From assembly GCF_000003605.2 (NCBI RefSeq), contig NW_003140815.1:106926-133661 (forward strand): 26,736 bases of DNA, written 5' to 3'. This document shows positions 18,231 through 26,736 of this stretch, piece after piece. Positions within the stretch are counted from its first letter, which is position 1; each line of letters opens with the position of its first letter. The stretch is from Saccoglossus kowalevskii. Taxonomy: Eukaryota; Hemichordata; Enteropneusta; Harrimaniidae. Below the pieces are notes generated by a model that saw only the letters and a program-made list of their open reading frames with translations, was not told the DNA's origin and ran no database searches. A program made the position numbers and the translations under genes.

Positions 18231-21200
18231 CTAATAAAATAAGATAATAAATTATGAGTAATGTCTAACTTGCTAGTACAGGTAAGTATTTTATCATGCT
18301 TTTAAAAAATAGAAGGATGGGCAAAGTGGACAAATTTATTATTATTTAACAAGAACATGACATGGGCACCAGAAGGGAAAAGGAAACGGGGTAGACCCAA
18401 AACAACTTGGCGACGCACTGTAGAGAAGGAAAGAAACAAGGCTGGATGGAAGTCATGGGCGGAAGCCATAGTTGCAGCAGCTGATAGGACAGAATGGAGA
18501 CGTTTGGTGGAGACCCTATGTGCCACTTGGCATCTGGAGGATAGGTAACAGGTAACAAGAACATGTCATGAAATGGTTGCAAAGTAATTCTTATTTTGAC
18601 TTTGAGAAACTACATGTAGTTAGTGCGTTTGCATTGTTGCCACGGGATGACGCAGCGCCTGCCCAGTTTTCATTCGACTGCTATTTGATGTCACAGCTAG
18701 GGTGACTTGGGGCAGTTTTCACCACCCCTGCTTGCAGAGTCAGGGAAGTTTGGCAAAAAGGTAAAAAACGTGTTTAGACAATTTTCTCAAACATATATTG
18801 CAACTTGGCATGATTAAACTGAATTTTATACAAGTTTCGCTCACATAGCAACAACCGATGTGATCACGTGACACTACTTCTTTTCGTTGCTACGAGTAAC
18901 TACATCACTTGGAGCACCCTGAGGGAGCGACATGAACACACTCCCAGAAAAACTAAAGTGTTTATGGAAGCATGATTTGGAAAAAAAAAGTTTGCATAAA
19001 TGATGCCCACTTGACAATGAGCAATTAACATCGAGCATATTTTTAAGGTTCATGAATACGTTATTTTTGTATTGACAACAATCAAAGATCTTAAGATACA
19101 TTTAATAACAGAATACTCTTTCCTGAAATGTTCAATAATTCGACCTCCAGGACAGCACAGCCATTAGGTCACTGGTAATTGCTTTAATTACCTAGTAGTT
19201 ATGTGGGACAGTGAGGAATGGATGCATGATCTTACATCTACAGAGGGCGACCACAAAAATAGCTGCCATAGATTTCCCATCTCCTCATTAATTAAGATAT
19301 AATAATAATATATATTTTGACACCAAAAACAATAGAATTTACCGATTGATGTTCGAAAGTGTTATGGACACATTTGAATGTCCTTATTCAGAAATAGCGC
19401 TTCAATTTACGTCACATTTGAACACTACCTTGTTTACTTCAGACGAAGAAGTGCCATCAGTGAGGAATATAATCCCATCACTGAACAAAGTAACACATGG
19501 AGCGTTGCTATTTCTGGCTGTTATTTCTCATTAAGGTTATCACGAGAATACCAGAAAGTATGTACTCAGGCAGTACAGAGAATGCATCCATCTCTGCCAA
19601 ATATTTGTCGATACGATCACAGTACTGCTTTCGTGCATACATCCCGGTATTCTCATAATAATGTCATGATAACAATATGAATATACTAACCTGTTTATTT
19701 ATATGTGATGATACTCTGTACAGAAATCTAACAAGAGCTGGATTCTCAAAACTTCTAATTGGCTGTAAATCAGGGTCACCGTGATAAACAATCTCAAATT
19801 TCTTCAGTCCATTCATTAACTATTGTAGGAAAGAATTACAAATGCACTGGTGAATGTTTGCAGTATAGTAAGTAGTTGATCTTTCCAAAATAAATGTAAA
19901 CGCATAAATTACACTGGTATTTAATTTTCCAATATTGTATTTGCTCAATTAGAAGTGCATATAAATCGAAAATCACATTTGTTGTATACAGTGAATCATT
20001 AAAATATTACCAATTTTGACTATAGAATACCTCTGTAATTTACATAGGCTACAAATAGAGACAGAAAAAGTGAAAATCAAAATCCCAAACTAAAATTATC
20101 TCTATCCAAGTAACCATTATTCAAATTAGGTAATTAATATGTATGAATTCCCAATGCAACTTCATTGTATGTACCAACTTTCACCAATCTAGATGATTCT
20201 TCAGATCTTGAGAGACACCACAGACAAACATACACAGACAGACAGACAGACACACACAATGCACTCATTTCATGCTGTAAAAGTGTAGTTGATTATCCAA
20301 GTGAAGTTTTATAATGCTGGATGAACAGGAGAGATACATTGCAACATACCTGATATCTGCCAAGCGGTGATAAATGTCCATCCACCATGTCAGGCATATC
20401 TGGTCGATCATTCTGTAACTGATTTGTTGATGACGACGATGATGGACCCCATGATACACTACTGTCACTACTTTTTGGAGCCTCCACCTGCATACAAAAT
20501 ACAATGGTACATGTATCTCAGTGAACAACAGTTACCAGAACTGTATATGAGGTGTGTTATCACCTGATATCACTCTCATATTCTCAAACAGTACCATCAC
20601 ATGATCTGATCTCAGCATGATGACGTTCAATGTGAAACATCAGTTAGTGATATTTCCAACTAAACATCACTACTGTAAATGATAGAGTGCCCACCCTTGT
20701 GTATACAAATTTAAATAATTTTTTTCTTTTAATTCTTGTTTTTCAACTCAGCAGAATATATAGAGTAATGTTGAATATAAATTAGGAGAATAGCAATTGT
20801 TACTTCTTAATGAAAGCTTGTAACTGGAATGCAATGCATAAGTTTTTTGTTACATGTACTTTAAATTATATTTCCTTCTTATTAACCTCTTGCTAAAACA
20901 ATAGACTGCAAAGTGTTAAATAAATCATTCAGGGCTTGGTTACAAATTGAAATCAAGTGTCTATAACAATGTTTGAGTGAATGTAAACCTAAAGTATGAA
21001 TGTATAATAATTCAATACAGGCACTTACCTTAAATATATTGCGTAGATATGTCAGCGATTGTTGTAGATGCGACTCTACTTTCTTGATATCTGTTGGGTG
21101 GTTTGTATCATCGTATCCGATATCATTTGTGTAAGAACCGAAGGCACTGTGACTGTTGTAATCCATCAAACTGCTGAACCCTAAAAAGGAGAGTAAACCA

Positions 21201-23024
21201 CCGCCATTGGACTGGCCTTGGTCAGGTTTACCCAGTAATTTCAAGGTGCTCTGTGCATGTAGTATCTTACCAAGTAACTGTTCAATCTGCAGAGTAGAAA
21301 CATAGTTAATCTGTTATGAGCTTTCCTTCATGAAATTACCAATTAGTAAATCAATTATGTTTTAGAACAACGTATATTAGCACACTGACAACCATAGTTC
21401 TGTCTGCTGCTCAGAACATAAGCTACATGTAGTTTATATCAATGTGCTGAAAAAAATCAAATACAAGAAGTTCACAGAAACAAAATAATTATTCAAGATT
21501 TTGGCACAATTTTTCTGACTTATTTTATTTAAAATGTTGGGACCTATTATTTTGATGCAGATCTGCCAGAGTTATTTTAATAATTAGAGAAATGTACTTT
21601 TTAAATTGTCAGGACATAATACAATGCACGATTTTGTCACCATCTTCCCAACTTATTTAATTCCAGACGAACTAACATTCATTCTTTATAAATTGTTTGG
21701 AAATAATATTTTGATGCATAACTATAATTATTAATCATGTTTATGTGGTGGATAAGTTTATATCGCAAAACTAGGCGTTGGGTGTTCTTTTCGTCACATA
21801 AAACGAACTGACTAATCATGCGGAATTGTTATTGAAACGGACATCGATTGCGTTGTGTTTTCTTGAGTTGAACAGACGTGAGGTATAATTCAAACTGGTT
21901 TATTTGTACTCAACATGAACATCAATACGTTGTACAGCAAATACTTCTTGGTATAAAATATAGATCGCTAAATAATAGCTTTATGAGGAGTTGACATCGT
22001 AGAGAGCATAGAAAGGAAGGTGTGCATAACGAGCATCAAGTTGCGAAGCTACCATAGAAGGAATTACAGCGACGGCCTGAATCGGACTTCTCACGACAGC
22101 GCTTTGCCTGGTTAATGTAATTGTCAACGTTAGAGCGGCATTTGTCTCTGTGACAGCTAATCGGAGACAACTGGGTATACCATTTATTTTCTGTAAAACA
22201 ATGAGTAGCCGTCCCCCTCAATATTTGTTTAAAAGTCAAAACTTACCAAAACCTGTAACTCTTCGCTGAACAATGGCTTATACATAAACCCTTGACCTTC
22301 CAGCTCAGCTAGCTGTAAACGCAATACTGCACAACTAGGGGGTCTAGGAGATGACAGGTAACTTCCTCCCGCACTAGGGGGTCTTCCCATTGGATTGCCA
22401 ATATGTCGACCAACCCCAAGAGTTGTTTGTTCATAAAGTAGGCCTTCAGCTATTGAGTTAGAAGAAACAAATGTGTATTTATTTTTTGGCTATTTATTCG
22501 AGTTGACGATAAACTGTATTTGTGAATGATTACAACTTGCATAAAATATGTAACGAACACGAGGTAGTCAACAACATGTAGAAAGTACATGTACTGGCTG
22601 TATTAACTGAGTAAATTAATACTACGAGGTTATTATGAGGATACCTCATAAGTATGCACAAAGACAGTACAGCGGGAGTATTGACCGACACACAGTGGAG
22701 GTCAATGCAATGGCGTACTGTCTGAGTGCATACTTTGAGGTATCCTCGTAATAACCTTATTATTATACATCATTTCCTTCCAAGGATAAATCATGGGAAT
22801 GCTGAAATCCAAAAAGTTCAGAACAGAATCAGCGCACTTCTTTGTGCGGAGTCTGGTCAAACCCTGGTGGCAGCCATGTTTGTTTTTATTATTAGAGGAT
22901 GCTAAATCATTCCATATTTGGAATTTGCGTTTCCTTATATGGTAGGGTGAAAATACCCTGTAAAATACCGCAAAATTATGGTACGCTGTAACTTATGGCA
23001 TTACGGTAACAGATGTATAATAAA

Positions 23025-23058
<34 letters not shown>

Positions 23059-26000
23059 ATAGTGATCTTGAAAAGCATCTTACTGTAGTTGCAAAATTTG
23101 TAATTTGGAAAAATGAGATTCATGATTTATAAACAAAATAAGCATATAAATTAAAGATTTTCAAGAGATTTTAGTTTTACTGGTCAGTGTGATGTGATAA
23201 CAGAATGTATAATAAAGAAGCAAAATAAATAATAAGAAACAATTCAAGATCAGATGAGCCAAATAACATACACAAGCCATTCTCTGATAGGCTTGTCAGG
23301 TATATGTTTGAGCAAAGTATCCAATCCAAAGCCATCTTCTATACATTTTTTCCCAATCATTACCTTCTTCTATCATTTCTGATAGGCCAGATTGACCATA
23401 AACTTTACACACTCTAAACAACATGTAGGCATTCTTGGAGGCACTCAAGTCTTGTCTGAAGGCACGTGGTAGGAAATCAATAAATAGAGTTGTGTAAAAT
23501 AATAAATTATCAATAATAAACTCTTCCCTGTGGACAAAAAAGAAACAGTATTTCGGGATTGACAATTATGATTTTTTTTTAAACTAGCCTAGTGCAGTAT
23601 TCCAGAAAATTTTAGAATGATGTGGCTATTGTATACTATATTGTACATGTACAAGCATTTTAATTGCCTGAATATGTCATTCTGATTGGGCAAGATAGCG
23701 TTTTTAATTATGCAAGCTGTGATTAATCTTTTCACCACCAATTCTCTTTTTATCACAAATTCAAAAAATAGTCCCATTTATAGCCTGCCCTTCTCTTTGA
23801 AAGATTGGGACAAAAATAGCCACATTTTTTAGTGAAAACTCAAAATTGACTCAAATTTTGTCTGATCAAAATTAGGATTCATTCTCACAAATATTGAAAA
23901 ATATAAGAAAAAAAGTTCAGACAAATTTAGGCAAGAAAGTCTGTTGGTGAATAGGTTAAAAAGACAAATATGGTTCTTCGTGAGTAACAGTGGAGGTAAA
24001 TCTAGCTGACATTTTAAATCACTTGAAGTATGCTCATATATGTCATGAATTGCGTTATATTTTTGGTATAATCAGATGTGGTGTGGTTTATCTCTTTACT
24101 TTAATTCACCGGAAACAGTCACAAATTATGTTTTCTGTAATCATTTTTTTGTATTTTTGGTTATTCAAACATTTTGCCTAGAAACTGATCTGGAAATCTT
24201 CCTAACAATCTCCCTTGCAACAATATAATATTCCTAAGAACATTGTCAGCAGTGTGTGTGTTTGTCTTCAGCAACACTCATTTGCATATCAAAAGTACCA
24301 CTATATTTGACAGGGGTGTTTGAATTTGAAATAAAATAATATTATACTGTGTAGAATGATTCTGATATTCTATCATTTTCAAAGTTTCACACAATTCTTT
24401 TGCTCAAAAATCTGACTTTATTTGAAAGCCAAATCCATTAATCCTATTTTTGAATTATTGTCAATAAGAAGTGTTGAAGTAAAAAATCAAATGAATCTAG
24501 CATTGTGGAAAGGTTGATTGATAAGAAGTTGGTGGTTTTCCTGATCAGTTTATTTCAACACCCGCTATAATAATGGAAGTATTATTCTCACCACTGATCT
24601 GACACTGCTTTATCTTTAGCTTCTTTGTTATCACCTGACACATTTAATGTTTTACGCTCTTCAGTGTACCTCCATGGTTGTATGAAACTCAGCCAGCTCT
24701 CCAACATCTAGCAAATACACATAGGTAGCGTTCATTTCGTGATCTGAAAGACCTGTTAGTATTGCTGGTGCTTGCTCTCACATGGTGACTCATAAACTTG
24801 GGCCAACCATAAATTCATAGGGCATCAGGAACAAGAACAACACAAAAATGCCAGTACCCCAAACCATATGTTTTGTGGTCTTCACTCACTATCTAGGTCA
24901 TTATTAAATACTTAATAATCTAAATATTTATATCAATAGTGCAATTCATTAGCTTTAACAATTAATGTAATATCACTAGCTGATATAGTTCAATAAACGT
25001 CACGATATCATGTTAGGCTTCATTTTATGCAAGTTTAAACAGGACATACAAAATAACAAGTTGTGCAACAGAAATTGTTATTGCAGCCAAACAAGAATGG
25101 TGCAATGACACTAGCTTGTAATAATTTCGACTGTAAGTTTATTTTGAATAGATATTTCTGTTAGCATAAATTATCATCAGATTTGTAGGTGTAGTTAAAG
25201 TAAAACTACAATCTCTGTTTTTAGCTTCGCTGTCGACAAAGTCGACACAGCGGAGCTGTTCATATTACTGATTGACCGTCGTCGTCCGTCGGCGGCGTCT
25301 GCGTCAACTTTACAATTTCAACTTCTTCTTCAAAACCGCAAGTCAGAATGTTTTCAAATTAGATATGCAAGTACCTTGGATGGTTCTTTCTCAGATTTGT
25401 TCATTTCATGTCAAAATCTCTATTTTTGGTGAATATTTTTGTCATTTTTGGTAAAAAGTGATATTTTCGACTTCTTGTAAAAAACCTCAAGTCCGATTAC
25501 TTTGATATTACATATATAGGTACTACATGTGTACCTCTCTCAGATTTGTTCATTTCGTGATGATATCTTTAATTATCTAATTTTGGTGAATATTTTTGTC
25601 ATTTTTGGTAAAAAGCGATATTTTCGACTTCTTGTTAAAAACTGCAAGTCCGATTGCTTTGATATTACATATATAGGTACTACATGTGGGCCTCTCTCAG
25701 ATTTGTTCATTTCGTGGTGATATCTTTAATTATCTAATTTTGGTGAATATTTTTGTCATTTTTGGTAAAAAGTGATATTTACGACTTCTTGTTGAAAACC
25801 GCAGGTCCAATTGCTTTGATACTACATGTACATATATAGGTACTACATGTGGACCTCTCTCAGATTTGTTAATTTTGTAATGACATCTTCAATTCTCTAA
25901 TTTTGGTGAATATTTTTGTCATTTTTGGTAAAAAGTGATTATATTTTCAACTTCTTGTCAAAAACCGCAAGTCCAATTGCTTTGATATTATATATATAGG

Positions 26001-26564
26001 TACTACATGTGGACCGCTCTCTCAGATTTGTTCAGTTTGTAATGATATCTTTAATTCTCTAATTTTGGTGAATATTTTTGTCATTTTTGGTAAAAAGTTA
26101 TATTTTTCAATATTGTTGAAAACCTCAAGTCTGATTGCTTTGATACTATACATATTGTTCATTTTCTAATGATATCTTCTGTTCTTTATTTGTAATGTGC
26201 ATTGAAAACAGCGGAGCTAACTCAGCCGACAGGCTGCTTGTTTTGTTGTTGATTTGATAAAAAAGATTTCAACCAGATATAGCTTATTCATACAGCTGGT
26301 ACGCCAAGAACTGTATTATCACTCATCTTCAGCTAATACTGATGTCACTTGTATCCGGTGGTGAATTCGAGCAGCTATCCACACTTTTTATGATCAACGT
26401 AATTTTCAAATTACATTGGTGCATTCCATTGTTTGAAATTTAACAAGTCAACAGCACATTCACTGGTTAAAATCACCCTAGTTCAATCTCGAACTCACCA
26501 ATCTAAAGGATGCATCTAGTGGCCACTTGTCAAAGCCATGCCTCAGAAAAGCATATAATTTCTT
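17883..26564 (-). CDS. SMPD4: SMPD4 (neutral sphingomyelinase 3), C-terminal 8 coding exons; N-terminal part outside window
   Basis: SMPD4 is a membrane protein of the ER and nuclear envelope reported to hydrolyse sphingomyelin to ceramide and phosphocholine, and to associate with nuclear pores. Minus-strand exons in transcript order: 26564-26499, 24707-24592, 23527-23364, 22449-22247, 21286-21029, 20487-20350, 19819-19691, 18230-17883. They chain in frame to 473 residues plus TGA. Landmarks match human SMPD4 in order: [110 protein letters not shown], then a hydrophobic tail. About 390 N-terminal residues are missing beyond base 26736. No disabling change was seen. Confidence 0.95.
18360..18552 (+). 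pseudogene. 5'-truncated LINE: C-terminal tail of a non-LTR reverse transcriptase
   Basis: A 63-codon open stretch reads [40 protein letters not shown] and ends [18 protein letters not shown] plus LEDR. The GKRxRGRPxxTWRR...DRxxWRxLVxxLCAT pattern is the recurring C-terminal end of many animal LINE endonuclease/reverse transcriptases. A 13-bp TAACAAGAACATG flanks it (18347-18359 and 18553-18565). The 3' end is a short GGTAACA repeat. This is therefore a severely 5'-truncated insertion of about 190 bp in the last SMPD4 intron, opposite to SMPD4. The frame is intact, so it may be fairly young. Confidence 0.8.
18574..19532 (-). other. Last SMPD4 intron, remainder with a CpG-richer patch
   Basis: 18620-18930 is less AT-rich than its surroundings, with several CG dinucleotides (GCCACGGGATGACGCAGCGC, ATCACGTGACAC). 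No exon frame was found. A CAGAAATAGC / GCTATTTCTG 10-bp inverted pair spans 19389-19516. Confidence 0.55.
19533..19663. mobile_element. Foldback element, family C copy 1
   Basis: About 130 bp whose two ends form an imperfect hairpin: AAGGTTATCACGAGAATACC at the left and GGTATTCTCATAATAATG at the right. Matching inner blocks are AGTATGTACTCAGGCAGTAC and GTACTGCTTTCGTGCATAC. It lies just upstream of an SMPD4 exon acceptor-side intron sequence. A related copy is at 22627-22757. Confidence 0.72.
19691..19819 (-). CDS. SMPD4: SMPD4 exon: [20 protein letters not shown]
   Basis: A 43-codon exon, phase 0 both sides, encoding [40 protein letters not shown] and NKQ. It aligns with human [20 protein letters not shown], one of the best conserved stretches of the C-terminal half. 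Confidence 0.95.
20160..20260. repeat. CAGA microsatellite with flanking repeat, reverse orientation
   Basis: CAGACAGACAGACAGACACA at 20236-20256 follows AGAGACACCACAGACAAACA. Read on minus this becomes a TGTCTGTCTG...GAAAGTTGGTACATACAATG pattern. The TTGGTACATACA part recalls the repeat at 3060-3930. Lies in the SMPD4 intron 19820-20349. Confidence 0.55.
20350..20487 (-). CDS. SMPD4: SMPD4 exon: Ser-rich linker ending LSPLGRYQ
   Basis: A 46-codon exon, phase 0 both sides. The first half is low complexity ([13 protein letters not shown]), the second [14 protein letters not shown], matching human LTPLGRYQ. The Ser-rich part replaces the human LRQFTLALGTT region and is probably a lineage-specific disordered loop. 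Confidence 0.92.
20488..21028 (-). other. SMPD4 intron, 541 bases, nothing recognised
   Basis: Donor GTAAGT on minus at 21028, acceptor TATGCAG before 20487. AT-rich, no repeat or gene found. Confidence 0.8.
21029..21286 (-). CDS. SMPD4: SMPD4 exon: LLSFLGFSS block
   Basis: An 86-codon exon, phase 0 both sides. It carries [32 protein letters not shown] (human HSFLSWLGFSSMD), an acidic Tyr/Asp/Asn-rich loop, and [14 protein letters not shown] (human LEKALEYLRQIFR). Confidence 0.94.
21899..21904 (-). terminator. AATAAA downstream of candidate hidden exon
   Basis: Plus-strand TTTATT reads AATAAA on minus. It lies 77-132 bases after the two alternative stops of the candidate exon. No poly(A) tract follows, so the segment does not look like a tailed retrocopy. 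Confidence 0.35.
21981..22190 (-). other. Candidate hidden 3'-terminal exon inside an SMPD4 intron
   Basis: After an acceptor (TGTTTTACAG, AG at 22192-22191) two minus-strand frames stay open. Phase 0, which would continue from the SMPD4 donor at 22246, gives 69 residues ending [12 protein letters not shown] and TAA at 21983-21981. The phase-1 frame gives a cysteine-containing peptide with C-x4-C-x13-C-x9-C, ending NSFYGSFAT and TGA at 22038-22036. That second frame has few A-ending codons and uses CGC/CGT, unlike surrounding intron. An AATAAA follows at 21904-21899. It could be an alternative SMPD4 end, the last exon of a nested gene, or a relic. It resembles no family I recognise. Confidence 0.4.
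22247..22449 (-). CDS. SMPD4: SMPD4 exon: Pro/Gly-rich loop and [15 protein letters not shown]
   Basis: A Gly/Pro/Arg-rich segment ([20 protein letters not shown]) leads into [20 protein letters not shown], the counterpart of human SLEGQDCKYTPMFGPEA. Phase 1 in, phase 0 out. The donor (GTAAGT at 22246-22241) sits only 56 bases upstream of a second good acceptor at 22192-22191, relevant to the candidate hidden exon listed separately. Confidence 0.93.
22627..22757. mobile_element. Foldback element, family C copy 2
   Basis: Left arm 22627-22670 (AGGTTATTATGAGGATACCT and on) pairs with right arm 22715-22757 (ending GGTATCCTCGTAATAACCT). It is the same family as 19533-19663, with the same GTAC-ended inner arm. 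The loop is about 44 bases. The next stretch carries an unrelated TTA microsatellite. Confidence 0.78.
23027..23056. repeat. TTA trinucleotide microsatellite
   Basis: About ten uninterrupted TTA/ATT units within the SMPD4 intron 22450-23363. Confidence 0.95.
23364..23527 (-). CDS. SMPD4: SMPD4 exon: [18 protein letters not shown]
   Basis: It completes the split Trp codon, then encodes [18 protein letters not shown] and [20 protein letters not shown], followed by [16 protein letters not shown]. Human SMPD4 has NLLMYTKLFVGFLNRALR and LMVFRVAKVFAQPNLAEMI at these positions. Ends phase 1. Confidence 0.94.
23528..24591 (-). other. SMPD4 intron, 1,064 bases
   Basis: Contains the family B element (23723-23960). 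The remainder to 24591 is AT-rich with no assignable feature. Confidence 0.75.
23723..23960. mobile_element. TTAA-flanked foldback element, family B copy 2 (inverted)
   Basis: It starts TTAATCTTTTCACCACCA and ends TTGGTGAATAGGTTAA. Its reverse complement shares AAATTTGTCTG, CTATTTTTGT and other blocks with 17188-17377. It sits in an SMPD4 intron and has no coding capacity. Confidence 0.7.
24592..24707 (-). CDS. SMPD4: SMPD4 exon: [10 protein letters not shown] block
   Basis: It encodes [20 protein letters not shown] and a charged tail ending VSDQ plus two bases of a Trp codon. The WLSxxQPWRY string is the most diagnostic SMPD4 signature in the window (human WLSYLQPWRY). Donor was set at CAGTG|GTGAGA because it splits TGG and keeps frame with the next exon. 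Confidence 0.94.
24708..25222 (-). other. SMPD4 intron segment upstream of the tandem array
   Basis: No gene, RNA or repeat recognised. The intron continues through the ~160-bp array to 26498. Confidence 0.75.
25223..26250. repeat. ~157-166-bp tandem array with palindromic head, in an SMPD4 intron
   Basis: GGTGAATATTTTTGTCATTT recurs at 25428, 25585, 25742, 25905 and 26067, giving spacings of 157, 157, 163 and 162. Each unit also carries an ACTTCTTGT...AACCTCAAGTCC block and CTCTCTCAGATTTGTTCATT. The array is headed by a near-palindrome at 25223-25256 (AGCTTCGCTGTCGAC-AAA-GTCGAC-ACAGCGGAGCT). It is closed by a second ACAGCGGAGCT at 26208-26218, then AACTCAGCCGACAGGC. A CG-rich stretch (GTCGTCGTCCGTCGGCGGCG) follows the head. 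Confidence 0.9.
26499..26564 (-). CDS. SMPD4: SMPD4 exon: [10 protein letters not shown] block
   Basis: A 22-codon exon, phase 0 on both sides, reading [11 protein letters not shown] then [11 protein letters not shown]. Human SMPD4 has [20 protein letters not shown] here. Acceptor is TTTCAG just 5' of 26564 and donor is GTGAGT from 26498 on minus. It is the most upstream SMPD4 exon visible. Sequence between 26565 and the window end is intron. Confidence 0.93.
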
Positions 26565-26736
26565 CTGAAATATATGTGGAATTACACTTCTGAATTAAGG
26601 AACAGAGAGAAACAAAATGGATTACAACTACCAAGGTAATGTAAGAATCAACCAAAACTAAACTGAGCTGATATTATTTATAGTGTTGTACATGGTGCGG
26701 TGAATAACAGCCAGTCACATTCCACACAATCTTTAC

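Noticed and set aside
18302-18582. Minus-strand open frames antisense to the LINE remnant
   Set aside because: They are shadows of the plus-strand reverse-transcriptase tail and resemble no SMPD4 sequence.
19345-19532. Coding or mobile unit bounded by CAGAAATAGC/GCTATTTCTG
   Set aside because: A 10-bp inverted pair alone, with no target duplication or second copy. It may simply be unrelated sequence beside the foldback element at 19533.
22036-22239. 67-codon minus frame starting at an ATG, as an intronless gene
   Set aside because: The first 16 codons are intron-like and start 7 bases past the SMPD4 donor. Only the part after the acceptor at 22190 looks coding, so it is listed as a candidate exon instead.

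Overview
This is an animal nuclear genomic window: AT-rich, with no prokaryotic-style gene packing. It holds two conserved multi-exon genes with short exons, GT-AG introns and long repeat-filled introns. Frequent ACATGTACATGT-type strings, foldback elements and degenerate 130-170 bp repeats suggest a marine invertebrate such as a hemichordate, cephalochordate, echinoderm or mollusc. The species cannot be fixed from the sequence alone.

Layout. Positions 183-16223 (+) carry the last 19 coding exons of SART3 (Prp24-like U4/U6 snRNP recycling factor). About 805 residues are present: HAT repeats, a basic linker, two RRMs and the C-terminal LSm-binding motif. The N-terminal exons lie upstream of base 1. 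Positions 17883-26564 (-) carry the last 8 coding exons of SMPD4 (neutral sphingomyelinase 3), 473 residues ending in a hydrophobic membrane anchor. Its N-terminal part lies beyond base 26736. The two genes converge tail to tail, with 1,659 bases between stop codons. All exon phases chain without a break in both genes, so both appear intact.

The non-coding sequence is rich in non-autonomous DNA elements. I found at least six foldback (MITE-like) families, four of them present twice in the window, plus a 5'-truncated LINE 3' end with a target-site duplication. There are four clean or degenerate tandem arrays (41, 75, 31-33 and ~157-166 bp periods) and a looser ~130-170 bp degenerate series. 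One candidate hidden 3'-terminal exon lies inside an SMPD4 intron (21981-22190, minus strand), followed by an AATAAA.

No tRNA, rRNA, CRISPR array, operon or promoter could be supported. The two genes are not known to share a pathway. SART3 acts in nuclear spliceosome recycling and SMPD4 in membrane lipid turnover at the ER and nuclear envelope, so their adjacency is best read as positional only. I found no undescribed multi-gene system. The hidden exon and the repeat architecture are the items most worth a second look.
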